Shown one piece after another: positions 51,001 to 63,004 of a stretch of DNA of 64,000 nucleotides (its first letter is position 1; every line of letters starts with the position of its first letter). Position numbers and translations under genes: made by a program. Location of the stretch: contig JBCAML010000005.1 of NCBI GenBank assembly GCA_038503075.1, forward strand, positions 372,001-436,000, given 5' to 3'. The stretch is from Gyromitra esculenta. Lineage: Eukaryota; Ascomycota; Pezizomycetes; Pezizales; Discinaceae. The notes under the pieces are model-generated. The model was not told where the DNA came from. It saw only the letters and a list, made by a program, of their open reading frames with translations, and searched no databases.

Positions 51001-52081
51001 ACCCTCACATCGAAATCTGCCGCCGTTGTCACGCTCGGTTCTTCTCGGCATTTGCTTGCAAGAACCCCTTCCTTGCGGGCAGCGAGGGGAGTGAAGGGGA
51101 GGCGCCGTATTCACACAGTATTCTACAGTAGCAATCCCATAGCTCGCTCCCTGGCCGCGCTCAGACTGAGATCCATTAATCACTCACTCACCGCACCACC
51201 GGTGAACCCAGCGCCCATCATCTGTCCTCTGTCCTCTGTCCATCTGTTTCTCGTCTGTTGATTCTAGCCAGCCCGTCGTTCTGCCCTATCCAAGCACAGC
51301 AGCAACGCGAGCCAGGGTTGCCGCCGGTCTGAAACCGCGAGAACCACACAGCGATTGATCTTTCAAAGGGGCCGCCTGGAGTCCGTGACAGACGGAGCAA
51401 CTGCAGCAGGAGTGTCGTAGGTAGCTACATAGGACAGCTTGGGCCTTTTTGGGAGCCCCAGGGAGCGGCAAAGAGTAGCCTGAGGAAGGGCCGACGGACA
51501 GCTTCGAGTTGAGATCCAGTTCAGGCAGAGCGAGAGGGGCTCTGGGGAGGGGACGAATTTGCAGTGATCGCCGAAAGAAGCAGAGAGATACATAGTGGTG
51601 GTGCAAGGCAGATCAACCAACCCACCTCCTACCACTACCACTTCTCCATCTCACCACTCGCATCTAAAGAAGAAGCAGAGGAAGAAGAGAAGCCGTATCC
51701 AGGCCCATAATCCGCCGTTGGGTTTTGCAGTTCTGGGGATTCACAGATATTGCTTGCCATCCCATCCCATCCTCGCACAAGCGTTCATTGTCTAGAAGTA
51801 ATAGCAGCAGCACCACCAGTCCAATCCAGTCCAGTAGCTAGGTACAGTCTTGGAGAGAAAGGGTCGATTTCCCATCCAACCACAACCATCCAAGCGCCCG
51901 GCCTCCACCGACTTGACTTCCCCGCCCAACAACTCGCCGTCCCTCTCTTGAAATCTCGCTCTCTAAATCACTTAATTTCCATATACCGAAACAGCTATAG
52001 TCCAGCCGCCAGTGGCTTCGTCGGAGCCGTCTCTCTGCATTTGACTGTGTGGGAGCGGAAGCTCACGTAAACACGAGAAAC
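48049..52081. other. 4 kb upstream of CDC24, no gene supported
   Basis: No gene is supported. Many overlapping short frames on both strands in GA/CT-rich sequence (50.5-52 kb) suggest a long promoter or 5' leader of the RhoGEF gene. Contains an AAAAC-rich run, a GCAA tetranucleotide run near 49328, TACATGTA at 49194-49201 and 49714-49721, and a short G-rich stretch near 50190. The plus-strand frame 48930-49172 has a true ATG but no motif. Confidence 0.4.
48401..48458. repeat. AAAAC-type A-rich simple repeat
   Basis: About five AAAAC units followed by degenerate AAAACAAAAG-like copies, ending in three AATGC units near 48470-48485. Low-complexity sequence. Confidence 0.9.
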
Positions 52082-55000
52082 ATGTACGCCGATGCGGCGG
52101 TGGTGAGTCTCTCCTTGTTCCCTTTCTGGTTGGGCCCCGTCAGTTGCAGAAGCAAGCCCCCTACCGTACCGCACCTCTACCCCCCGACACCACGCTGCTG
52201 CTGCTGCTGCTGCTGCCGCTGCCCACCACGCACCCCCCCCACCTTCCCTCTCCCTCCAATATCCACTCCTACTCTATCCCTAACACGGTTCTTTCTCGAA
52301 TCTCTCTTATCTCCTTTTCTCCCTCCCCCCCCATCTCCGTACATATCTACACCCCCCTCCCATCCACACGCACGCACACGCACAAACATACATACATACA
52401 CACATACATCCGTTCCCGCGCCGCCTCGAATTTGATGCAAAAATAGCAAATCCAAAGTAGCCTTTCTGTACGGAATCAACTAGATACCCACGCACCTTGA
52501 CCCCCCCCCAATCGCGCCATACAAATAAAACCCTTCCATCGCGTGCTAGTTCCAAACCGTCAAGCTGACTTATACTTCCACCCTCCAGTTCGCTTCTGCG
52601 AGGCTCAAGCCTGCGAGGACACGGTTCATGACTGTGGAAATCGATCAGTCAGCACTCCTTCGAGCTCAGACCGCGCCAGCAGCGATGAACGGTGGTGGTG
52701 TCCACGTCCCAATGGGAACCCCATCGATTGTTTCGTCCTCCTCGTTGTCGATTGCCAGCGGAACGACTGGCATGACGTCTCCTACCATCAGCCTCTCGAC
52801 GCCTATCGGCAATGACTCGCTCATCAACAAGAAAGCTGATCCTGCTCAGGGTCTCTACCAGACGTGTGTAGCTCTGCGGGAGAGACTGCTCCTGGTCCCC
52901 GACTTTGAGCGGTTCCTGGAACCCATTCCGGGAACGGTGGAGGATCCAGTTAGCCAGCTGTGGAGGAGCTTCCGGATGGGATCGAGTCTCTGCGTGCTGT
53001 TCAATGCTGTGCGGCCGGTGCAGCTTATCCAGGACGAAAGACTGAAACCTGATCTCGGAAGCCCCAATGATATGAAAGCTGCGACTTACCACTTTTTGCA
53101 GGGGATAAAGAAGGAGCTGGGGATCGAGGGAGAGGACTCGTTCATGATTCACAACCTATACTCAGACGATACGAATGGTTTTGTAAAGGTGAGCCCTTTT
53201 TATTATTGTTATTGTTATTATTTTTATTTTTAGGAAAATACAAATTCATCCTTCAATGGCTGGCACCCTCACCGCCGGTCTCTCCTTATTATTGTACATG
53301 GCTAAATTTACGGATAAATAAGGTTACGAGAACCGTCAGTAAAATACTGGATGTCTTGAAGCAGCGAAATCTCCTTCTCCGTGAGCTACCTAGTGATCCG
53401 AACCGTAGCTCCTCCGAGCGAAAGCCTCTGGACAACCGTGCTCGCGTTGTCCAGGAATTGGTAGATACGGAACGGAAATATGTGCAAGATTTGGAGACGC
53501 TGCAAGAGTATATGCGGGCATTGGAGGCGGACGAGGTCCTTGGAAAGGATTTGATTCATATATTGTTTGCGAACTTGAATGCCCTGGTGGATTTCCAGCG
53601 AAGGTTCCTGATCAGAGTAGAAACACAAAACGACCGGCCGTTTGAGCAGCAGGATTGGGGGACACTTTTCGTGGAATACGTAAGTTTCACTTCAAGTATC
53701 GATGGGATGGTTTCTGAAATTATCTTTTTGTTAGTGTCGAGAACCGGAGGAACGTGTTCAACAGAATGGGGATCCCATAGGAAGACCTGCGTACCAGGAA
53801 ACTTTCGCCATATATCAGCCTTATGCTTCAAACTTCAAAAACGCTCAAGATTTGGCAATAGAGGAGAAAGTGAAGCTAGAGAGGAAACCGCATCCCGTGT
53901 ACCAACAGCTCAATGCGTTCCTCATCAAGCCTATCCAGAGAGTGACGAAGTACCCGCTTCTGCTGCGAGTATGTTAACCAATCAGAATCAGAATGAAAGA
54001 AAAAAAAAGTATCGTAGGAGGAAAGTCTAACAAAATTACAGGACCTGATAAAACACACTGATCCCGTCGAGGCCGAGGAGCAAAAACTACAGAAAGGGTT
54101 GGAGGCTATGGAGTTTATCAACAGAAAAATAAATGAAGCTATCAGAAAAGCCGAAAACGTGGAGAGCGTGAAGGATTTGGAAGGGCGGGTTGAAGACTGG
54201 AAGGGTCATAAACTAGAACATTTTGGTGAGCTATTGCTACATGGGCAGTTCTCCGTCATCAAGGGTGACCAGAAGGGTGATGTTGAGAGGGAGGTTTGTT
54301 ACCTGAATGCCTACATAATTGGATCCACAGCTAATATTCTAGTATTATATCTATTTGTTTGAGCGCATATTGTTGTGCTGCAAAGAGGTGGGGACTGGGA
54401 AAAAGCAAAAACAGGCAATGATGGCAAGGCCAAAACCCGGGAAAAAGAAGTCCATGTTGCAACTGAAAGGCCGAATATTCATGCAGAATGTAACAGACGT
54501 GATCTCGTTGGCCAGAAATGGTAGGTTTCAGTCTGCATTTGGCGATGCTGGCGTTTAAATTAACTTTATATAGGCTCGTACACCCTGCAGATTTTTTGGA
54601 AGGGCGATCCTGGGGTAGAAAACTTTATCATCAAGCATACAAATGAGGAGAGACTCGATCAATGGAGCAAAATGCTGCAAAAGCAGAGGGAGGCGTTTAG
54701 TAGGGCAGGAACTCCGGGTAGCCGTGGGGGCCGGGCTAGTGGTTTACGGTCAACAGCAACTACAGAATTCGCTTGGATGATGAATACTGATCCTGCCGAT
54801 CAAGTAGCGACTGCTGAGCTTTCAGAGGACGAAGAAGATGCGGACGATAACGCCGATGCACCATTGATGCAGAACGGTGCCCTACATTCTGGTTTTAGTG
54901 TGCCACGCAATGGTTCTAGCGCGAGTCTTCGGTCTCGGTCTGCCACAAATGAGAGTTTGCAGTTACAACAGCCTCAGCCACCGTTAGGAGCACTCCCCGG

Positions 55001-55973
55001 AACGTATGCACGACCAGCTCAAAGATACCCCCAGCCTGGAGGACCCTCTCAACCCCCACTAACTCTGGTTACCGGTGTTAGTACGATGTCACAAATCCAT
55101 GACGCTTCATATTTCTCCCCCGTAACAGAAACCCCCATGAGCACGCGCGTGAGCTCTTCGTCAAGCCAGTTCCCATTCCCTAGGACCTCTACGCCTGGTT
55201 ACGCCGAAGAAAACCGTCGGTTCACCCCACCAAGCGGCTTTACACCACCGAATATGTCACGATCAACATCGAAGGAGGGTGCTGCAATTGCTGCAAGCCA
55301 AGCACAGTTTGCCCATCACAACCAAGTACATGCAACTAACCGTTTACAACGACCTTCATTACCAGGAATGGGCCCACCGCCTGTAGGTAACCACCAGCAG
55401 AATAGGATGCGATCAGCGAGTAGCCCAAATATCCACCATCTTCCTAGCCAAGCACAACTTGCCCGGTCGCCGGGTGGTCCAATTCCACCCATGCCCACAG
55501 TACCATCTGGTTACGTTGCGTATAGCGGTGGTCCTGCTGTGATAAATAGAAGCCAGAACAACTCGCCCACTTCACCCAATCTACCCATCCAAGGGATACC
55601 GGTAAGGAACGACTCACCCTCCCTTCCAGAGAATGGACCAAGGCACAATGGCACAAATGGAGGTTCCATAGGGCAAGCTCAAGTTAAACTTAAGGTCAAC
55701 TATGGAAATGACAAGTTTGTCATTATTGTTCCCTACAACATTCCCTACCTTCAGCTGATGGACCGAATTGAACGAAAAGTTAAAATTTGCGGAACCAATT
55801 CCGAGGTACCCAGCAATCCCATTAGGATAAGATATCAGGACGAGGATGGTGACTTCATCTCGATGAACTCGGATGATGATGTACTTATGGCTTTCGATGT
55901 GTCTGGTGAGCCTGGGAGGAATGACGGTTCAGGGATAACGGGTGTGGTTACTCTCTATGTATCTGCGTCCTAA
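52082..55973 (+). CDS. CDC24: CDC24-type Rho guanine nucleotide exchange factor
   Basis: Activates the Cdc42 GTPase for polarity and hyphal growth. Seven exons: 52082-52102 (21 nt), 52589-53188, 53323-53679, 53735-53968, 54042-54293, 54343-54520, 54574-55973; 1013 residues, all junctions in phase. Domains in order: CDC24 calponin-like domain (about 95-205; LWRSFRMGSSLCVLFNAVRP), DH/RhoGEF domain (about 248-446; RVVQELVDTERKYVQDLETL and IKPIQRVTKYPLLLRDL), PH domain (about 455-590, ending RLDQWSKMLQKQREAF), a long disordered Ser/Pro/Gln region, and a C-terminal PB1 domain (about 917-1013). The PB1 has an acidic OPCA stretch RYQDEDGDFISMNSDDDVLM that in yeast binds Bem1. The order matches Cdc24 exactly. 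Intron 1 is 486 nt and carries a CTG repeat, unlike the other introns (49-134 nt). Confidence 0.97.
52195..52215. repeat. CTG trinucleotide repeat in CDC24 intron 1
   Basis: Seven perfect CTG units followed by CCGCTGCC, inside the 486-nt first intron. Further on, the same intron has ACGCACACGC/ACATACATAC-type simple sequence (about 52370-52410). Confidence 0.95.
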
Positions 55974-58108
55974 GTGGGAAGGGTGTTTCTTTTATTTTCT
56001 TTACATACTTGGAAGATTTTCTGCGGGGTTCTGCTTGTGCATTCTTGGCTTGATTTTCCGAGGCGATTGACGGGTGGGTGTGGCGTTTACGAATCTTTCT
56101 TTCTTTCTTTCTTTTACACTTTCATTTGTTTTCACGTCTCCAAATTTTTTCTTTCTTTCATACTATTCTTCTCTCTGCATGTTATCTTGGAAAAATATTT
56201 GGAGGTTTAAGCGTGATTATTATCTTGTTTTTCATAATTTACCGGCCATCATTGGTAAGTAGTTATCAGTCTGGGAGAAGAGAAAAGGTGGTTAGGAGGA
56301 AAAAAAGTAGAGGTAACACAACATAACGAAATGATAGCCTGGGCCGGGATAGTTTACTTTTGTTAGGTTTTTATTCTGTTGATTTTTTTTTTTTCTATAT
56401 GGAAAAACCACTTTCTTTTGGAGACAGTTAAAAGGGGTTTTTATTTGTCTGTCTCAGCGACCGTTGAGCATATCAGCATCAGTTTGTTTAATTGGAAAAA
56501 TTCTTTCTTTTTTTATTATTTCAAGTTTTACCTTTACAGTAGTTTCTTTTTTTTTTCCCTTTTTTTATTTGTTTTTTTGGCGGAGTTTTTTTTTTTTTTA
56601 GAGTAGGGGTAAGGAGGTGGACCCTCGCGGGTCATTTTCGTTTATTTATTTATATACTGTAGGATTGCCAGAAGAAGGATTTTAAAAAAAAATAAAAAAT
56701 AAAAAATTGAAGCACATAAAAGTAAACCATGGTCATAAAATTTGTCTAGAAAAGTTATTATTGCGGTGGGGGGCCTTGAACCCTCTCTCCGAAGCTGAAG
56801 CTGAAGAGTACAAAGTGACCAGTAACTGTTTATGGGAGATGCACGTGCACCTTCAAGACGAGACTAGGAGGAGGGGTTGAGGGGGTTGAGGGGGTTGAGA
56901 AGCTCTTGTAATCAATCCATCACTCAGGTAGCGCAGTACACTCGAGTCTCCTTTGTCCACCTGGGACTTTTTTTTGTTTTCCCCCCTCCCCATACATACA
57001 TAATCCTTGTTAATGCAGGGAAAGAAAAGAGGAAGAAGAAAATAAAAAAAAGGGTTGCTGCAGTTGGGATCTTACCCTATTATCTTTAATCGCTTTTTTT
57101 TTTAAAAAAAAAAAAATCCGCGTATGCAAGCTGCAGCCCAACCCGCTGCAGTGGGGCAGCAGCGGTGGTTACTGGTTACTGGTTGTTGGTATGGTGGTGC
57201 TATGATCTTTTGTTCGGCAGGGGTTGTTCGGCAGGGGTGTTTTAACTCTACGTAACAGACCGTTATCCTTGGGAAGGAAGGAGGGAGGAAGGGACATGTT
57301 ATTGGATATAAAGGGTTTGTGCTCGAGGTTGTCTTTCATTGATATGTCAATAGTGCTTTAAGCTTTGGTAACTGCCGTGGGAGAGATGTGCACTTTCTTG
57401 TAAAGCTGCACTTTGAGAGGAAGGGGGTTTGCTGGGAGGGTAGAGTACATGTATGCAATGAAGTGCCGCCTAGATACGGGAGAGCTCGAACAGAGCACAT
57501 AGTTGGTTTCTGTCTTTGAGGGCCATGACTAGGATGTTCCCCGGAGGGGGAGGGGTTTCCTTTTCTTTCATGCGGTGGTTTACATACATGTAATAATGTG
57601 TAAAGGTTACTCCGGAGATAGAATGTCTAGCGCCGTAGTGCAGATGTCTTATATACATATACATAGCTACATTTAGTTTTTTTCTCGATCTCGAGGATTT
57701 ATATAGGTAGGTAGAGTACTCGGCAGCGGTGTCAGCATCAATGATAGCATGCGCTCTATTGGATTACCTCCCCCAACTGCATCATACCTCAGCTAAGCCA
57801 CACACCTCCCCCATCCAATGGTCAATGATCGGGAACATTTGATTCGAGAGAAGCTGCAGACCCCAATCTGACAGAATGAGGGGTTTGCATAGATTGCGTC
57901 ATGATCCCCAGCTAAGCCTTTTGAGGCTCTCATGCATCATAATATGTGTGTGGGGTGAAAGCGGGGCAGCAGCTGAAAATGTCCCAATGGTAAACACGGT
58001 TGGGTGATAAAAACACCTCGCTCCACGACTTCTTTCGTTATCTATCCTTTTTTTCTCAATTGTTCTTTTTGTGCCATTGTATACCCATAACCCCACCAAA
58101 AAAAAACA
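55974..58108. other. intergenic, no gene supported
   Basis: T-rich 3' flank of CDC24 with long T runs (56.1-56.6 kb). Then come a G-rich triple repeat of GGGGTTGA (56873-56898), a direct repeat of TTCGGCAGGGGTGTT-like units near 57213-57240, and TACATGTA at 57446-57453 and 57585-57592. The last 200 bp is the aminotransferase promoter. No coding evidence. Confidence 0.45.
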
Positions 58109-59996
58109 ATGGATTTTGTTCCTAAGCCCATTCGTAGAGTCAATACTGGTATGAATTATATTCCTCCCTTTAACGTCATTTGAGAGACTTTTTTATTTCT
58201 ATTTACTAATATCGTGAATTAAGAGCGCGATTCATCGCCGCATCAACGGTTTAGGGAGAGCCAGCAAACTGCTACTCACAGTATTAAGCATCCTGGATTA
58301 GATCCTAGCAGATCATCTACGTACGTTTATAATCATTCTTACTTCGTCTGCTTCACCGTAAAATAGTCCAATTGTAGCACACCGTCTAACTAGATCGTCC
58401 CCTGCAGTGGTGTGGTTTGGACAACCGAAAGGGCCTATGAGCACGGGTTCCAAGATGACCCAGAGGCATGGGGCAATCTCGGCCAAGGCGCTCCCGAAGT
58501 CGAAGATGAAATCCCGCATGCTTTCCACAAGCCCATGCAAATCGATATATCCGTGTCCTCGCGTGAATACGGCCCCACACCCGGCATCAAGCCTCTTCGT
58601 GAGGCTGTGGCAAATCTGTACAATGCTCATTTCCGTGAGGGTAAAAGGTCGCAGTACACATACGAGAACGTATGCATTGTTCCCGGCGGCCGTGCGGGCC
58701 TGCTCCGGATTGCTGCGGTTCTGGGGAATACGTATCTGAGCTTCTTCATCCCGGACTATACTGCGTATAATGAAATGTTGGGTTTGTTTAAGAATTTTGC
58801 GGCCATTCCGACGCCGCTTGATGAGTCGGATGCGTATATGATTCATCCAGATAAAGTTAGGGAGGAGGTCAGGAGGGGTGTTAGTGTGATTCTTACTAGC
58901 AACCCGAGGAATCCGACTGGGCAGATGATGAAGGGTGAGCCGCTGAAGGAGGTCTTGGAGATCTGCAGGGGGAAATGTACCTTGATTATGGATGAGTTCT
59001 ACAGCGGGTATGCAGTGGCTTGCTTCGTGTGGGCGCTACGATACGGTTTGTTGACGGAGCGCGGCCAATAGGTACAACTATACAGATAACTGTGACGGAA
59101 CCACAGTCAGTGCAGCTACTTATGTCGATGGTTAGTTGCCTACTTCCTTCCGGATCCGAAGACTTGCTAACGATGACATTACAGATGTGGACGAAGACAA
59201 TGTTCTCCTTATCGATGGAATGACGAAGCGATTCCGTCTCCCAGGCTGGCGTATAGCGTGAGTAGCACAACTATACCCTTCCCTAATCCTCCAGTCAATT
59301 TCGTCTTCTAATTACCCATAACAGCTGGATTGTTGGCCCCAAAGAATTCATCAAAGCTATCGGATCCTGTGGTTCATATCTTGATGGTGGAGCAAACGTT
59401 CCGTTCCAACTAGCCTCAATACCAATGCTCGAACCCGAGCTAGTAACGAGGGAAATGGCAGCGCTACAAAAGCACTTCAAGGAGAAGCTCGACTACGTTA
59501 TCAAAAGGCTGGAAGGCATGGGCTTCAAATTCCCGGTCAGTCAGAAATTATCTTCATATCGATCACCTACTAAATTCCAGTGAACCATCTGCTAAAAGTA
59601 ATATCTGTCCCTGCTCCAGCACCCGCCAAATTCAACGTTCTACGTAAGTTCCCCCGTCCCTTTAGTTATTTCAGTCATGAATGCTCACTCGTTATTCAAA
59701 CAGCTCTGGCTCGACCGTAAATATCCTAGCCGTATCTTATCACCCTGAACTTGCTTACTAACGCTCCAAAAGTCAGCCATCTTCCCGAGGAAATTCGAAC
59801 CGGATTAGGATTCTTCGAAGCCTGTCTACAAGAAAAGGTCATCGTCGTCCCTGGGATCTTCTTTGATCTCAACCCGAGTAGCCGTAGAGATCTGTTCGAT
59901 AGTCCTTGCCATCACTTTGTCAGGCTGTCGTATGGGCCGAAGTGGGATAATCTGAAGAAGGGGTTGGATGGGATTGAGAGGGTTTTAGAAAAGTGA
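58109..59996 (+). CDS. PLP-dependent aminotransferase, class I/II
   Basis: Fold-type I pyridoxal-phosphate enzyme. Nine exons: 58109-58148, 58224-58320, 58408-59007, 59072-59130, 59185-59257, 59325-59535, 59620-59643 (24 nt), 59704-59716 (13 nt), 59773-59996; 446 residues, all in phase. Family features: SREYGPTPGIKPLREAVA, PGGRAGLLRIAA, FFIPDYTAYNEML, the cofactor-facing TSNPRNPTGQ and DEFYSGYNYT, the Schiff-base Lys280 in LIDGMTKRFRLPGWRIAW, and HHFVRLSYGP with the C-terminal Arg that binds the substrate carboxylate. Related fungal proteins are annotated as aspartate aminotransferase-like or capreomycidine synthase-like; the substrate is not known. The last codons (AAG TGA GTAC) also look like a splice donor, so an alternative C-terminus is possible. 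Confidence 0.93.
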
Positions 59997-61027
59997 GTAC
60001 TGACCTGTCTTTACGGGTTTTAGGTGTGTGGTGTGTGGTATGTGGTGTTCATTTTGCTGACGGAGGGTTACGGTGAAGACACGAGGCACTTCCGTGATCC
60101 TCATCCATATGAAATTCCAGAGGTGGTGGATGGACGGAATAGGACTGCTTTTATCGTAGAGTGTTCTGGGAATAGAGCGAAGTAGAGCAAGATACCTCTC
60201 GTGGATTTCTTAGCTTCGGAGAAATGAAACTTAGTTTATTCATGATCAAGCTTGTGCGCGTGTACTTCTATGACGTTCACTAGTTTCTCCGCGCCCTCGA
60301 CCACACATGTTTAAACCACCACGCCCGTGAGTACTGTAGCTATAGAGCCGGTTGTTCTTGTGAGATCTCAAACCGTATCTCGCCTTACAATCGCATCTGG
60401 ACTCTCATGGCCTAGCTATTCCCTAGCTATTCGTGGATTACGTCTGTATTTTACACTCTAGGTGGGAATATTCCGTTAGTATTCGTATTTCATCGCCGTA
60501 AATTGGCCTGTAAGAATATTGGTACAAAAATAGCTTTCCGTTCCTGCGTTTAGCTAAACAAGGAAAGGGGAATGATCACAAACAATATATATAGTAATTA
60601 GTACGAGGGTAACGTTCTGGGACCAACCTTTTAGTCCTAGAGACGGCATCCTTGACTCTTAGTTAGAGTCGCTGATCCTGGGTGTATGCCGAAACTGGGG
60701 GTGTGGCGAATTTCCCAAAAAGTCAAAATTGGAATCAATAAAATCAATGTTCTTCCCTTTTCGAGCTATCAGAAGGATTTTATTTACTCTCCATAGGCAC
60801 TACTAACTTTTTCGTGTTTTTTTTCTTCGCGTTCCGTTGGTTTTGGGTGAGCTTCGTCACACACCCAGTTTCGTCACACACCCAGGGACAACTTTAGGGT
60901 CTGCAGTTATTAACAGAAGAGTTCGCGGTTAGAAATCCGAGGGACACCTTCCTGCGGCAAAGATGAGTGTATTGCGGGATTTGCACTCCAGAAGATTACA
61001 TAGTTAGTTTTGCCACCAGGCCCAACC

Positions 61028-61470
61028 TACAAGGCCCAGGCATAAAGTGAGCGAACGGGCATGGGTCTGTAGGAAAAGCAGGCGAGAGCGATCTTAACTC
61101 ACTACAAAACATCAGGGGTAACCAGTCAAGAGGCTTCTTCCACACCCAATGCTGCCAAACCAAGAAAGAATCGAAAGAAAACCGTTACTTGGTAAAAGCA
61201 CATCATAGATGGGTTTAGAGAAAAGCAGGGAAAAAAAGTAGCGATTTTCATCTTATTGTTGTGATTATCCTTTAGTTGACTCCATAGTAATCGCTGTGGT
61301 TGAGTGACTCAGCCACGAAGGCAAAGTCACTGTGCCACTTATTACTCAGGATCTGCATGTGTCACCATAAAATTGTGATTGTAGCTGTTCATTATTATCA
61401 ACCATCCTTATGGTGTTCTGTCCTGCATGCAGACCCCTACCGTTCGGTCACTTTATGCCTGGGCCTTGTA
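61028..61470. repeat. inverted-repeat (fold-back) element 1
   Basis: Arms 61028-61050 and 61448-61470 are perfect reverse complements over 23 nt (core AAGGCCCAGGCATAAAGTGA). Similarity continues inward to about 61073 and 61422 (GGGTCTG). The roughly 400-nt interior has no coding capacity. MITE-like. Confidence 0.7.
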
Positions 61471-61650
61471 CAACCTCTGGTAGAATTATTGTGGAAAAAC
61501 AAGGGTAAGTGAACGCCCAAGCAGCCAAATACTGCAGCCAAAATCTTTCTGATGAACCTGGAAGACCAATAAAAGATCTAGATCCTGAGTTGCCACAATT
61601 CTATCGGATGCTGTATAACGAGGCTTGGCGGTCTTGACTAACAAGCTGAT

Positions 61651-61993
61651 ATATGGTGCAGGAAGTCTTAGGGGACAGGTGTGTAAAGGTCTCCACATGT
61701 ATTTTTTCACTGGATTGCCACACAGAGTGACGTTACTGCATACTACATAGTGTTCTCTCAATTTGAACCTCGAAAATCAACCAGGAAGCCGCTAAGCTCG
61801 AAAAACCCCTATTAACGTTGATGCTAGCACTAGTACTTGTTAGATGATGGTGTGGCGATCTAGTGAGAAAATACAGAGACCTCTGCACACTTTGTGGAGT
61901 TGAGTGAAAGATCCTAACGCAGAGGGCATGTATCCCTTTTGGCGTAGGATTATAATCTTTCTCACTTGCCCCCTAAGACTTCCTGCACCATAC
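61651..61993. repeat. inverted-repeat (fold-back) element 2
   Basis: Arms 61651-61681 and 61963-61993 match as reverse complements at 28 of 31 positions (core TATGGTGCAGGAAGTCTTAG). The interior has no coding capacity. Probably a non-autonomous element or its remnant. Confidence 0.7.
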
Positions 61994-62493
61994 ATTTTGT
62001 GGCGAAATATTCCATTTGCTACTCAAGCTTCGTTACCTATACCCTCTGTCTCGCTAAAACCGAAAGGGTGGCAAACAGTTGGTATCACACCTTGACAGTG
62101 GCGAATTCACCAGGAAAAGGCTCTACATCACCTTTTATGGACTGGCTACATACCTCCAAATTCGACACCATCCCCCAAGTAGTTTCCTGTTTAAGAGTGT
62201 GTGAAACGCGGGACATATCAAGGGATCTCATGAGAATTCGTTACGGTGGCGAGCCCTATCCCATTAGGTTCAGCTATCCCTTCGTTTGTTTTCAAGCACA
62301 GGAGCTATTCCTAGAAGAGAGTCGAAAGGGTGAGATCACGCCGTGACAACCGCTCTATTGGCAGAATCCTCAGAGAAAAGGCCGTCACGACATCCCCTCT
62401 GGCTGGTTTCTGCTGTTAATAGCCTCACTAAAAGTGCGTGAGGAACGGGACTGACTAAGGGATTTGAATTTCGGGGCTAGGGTTTCGGTACCA

Positions 62494-62718
62494 GTATCCC
62501 CTAGATCGCCAGGCCCGATCAAAATTTGGAGCACTAACCAGATATAGAAGGCATGATATGTTCTACACTGAGAATGGGTAGAGTTGGCATGTCTAGGTTT
62601 CACAAGCGATCAGATAAGCTCATGCCGAAGTCTTTGATTTCTGGGTCGAACATATCATGCTTTCCACATCTGGTTAGTGCTTTAAAATTTAATCGAGCCT
62701 GGCGGTCTAAGGGATACC
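62494..62718. repeat. inverted-repeat (fold-back) element 3
   Basis: Arms of about 70 nt, 62494-62563 and 62648-62718, are imperfect reverse complements. They share GCACTAACCAGAT and GCATGATATGTTC with scattered, mostly transition, differences. The loop is about 84 nt. The arm similarity may extend further outward. Confidence 0.75.
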
Positions 62719-62806
62719 CCATTCGTAAAGCCTTGGCACCCCCAGCGTCTCGACTTACTAAGACATGAGAAATGAGAACTAAATGGCTTTGTAAGCTGGT
62801 GATGAA

Positions 62807-63004
62807 ATACCGTAATATCTCAGCGATACCGGACAGGGCTGTGGGATAAAAGTAATTCCCGGATTGGCTGAATGCATGAAATTCACATCAGTGCTTGACT
62901 TATGTATTTATTGGCCGTAATTGAGCTGCAATGCATATTCAGCCAGTCCGAAAAATTATTTTCATCTCATAGCCCTGTTCGGTATCGCTGAGCTATTACG
63001 GTAT
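62807..63004. mobile_element. MITE-like fold-back element, 198 bp
   Basis: Arms 62807-62876 and 62931-63004 are reverse complements over about 70 nt with scattered mismatches and small indels. Both begin ATACCGTAATA, then share CTCAGCGATACC and ACAGGGCT further in. A loop of about 54 nt separates them. There is no open frame. No clear target-site duplication is visible (GATGAA on the left, CGGGGA on the right). The structure fits a MITE whose autonomous partner is elsewhere. Confidence 0.75.

Noticed and set aside
50479..52070. Many overlapping 60-110 codon frames upstream of CDC24
   Set aside because: They occur on both strands in biased GC/GA-rich sequence and have no motif; treated as promoter or leader sequence.
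56873..56898. Possible G-quadruplex (three GGGGTTGA units)
   Set aside because: Only three long G runs are present; a stable four-run motif is not clearly met.
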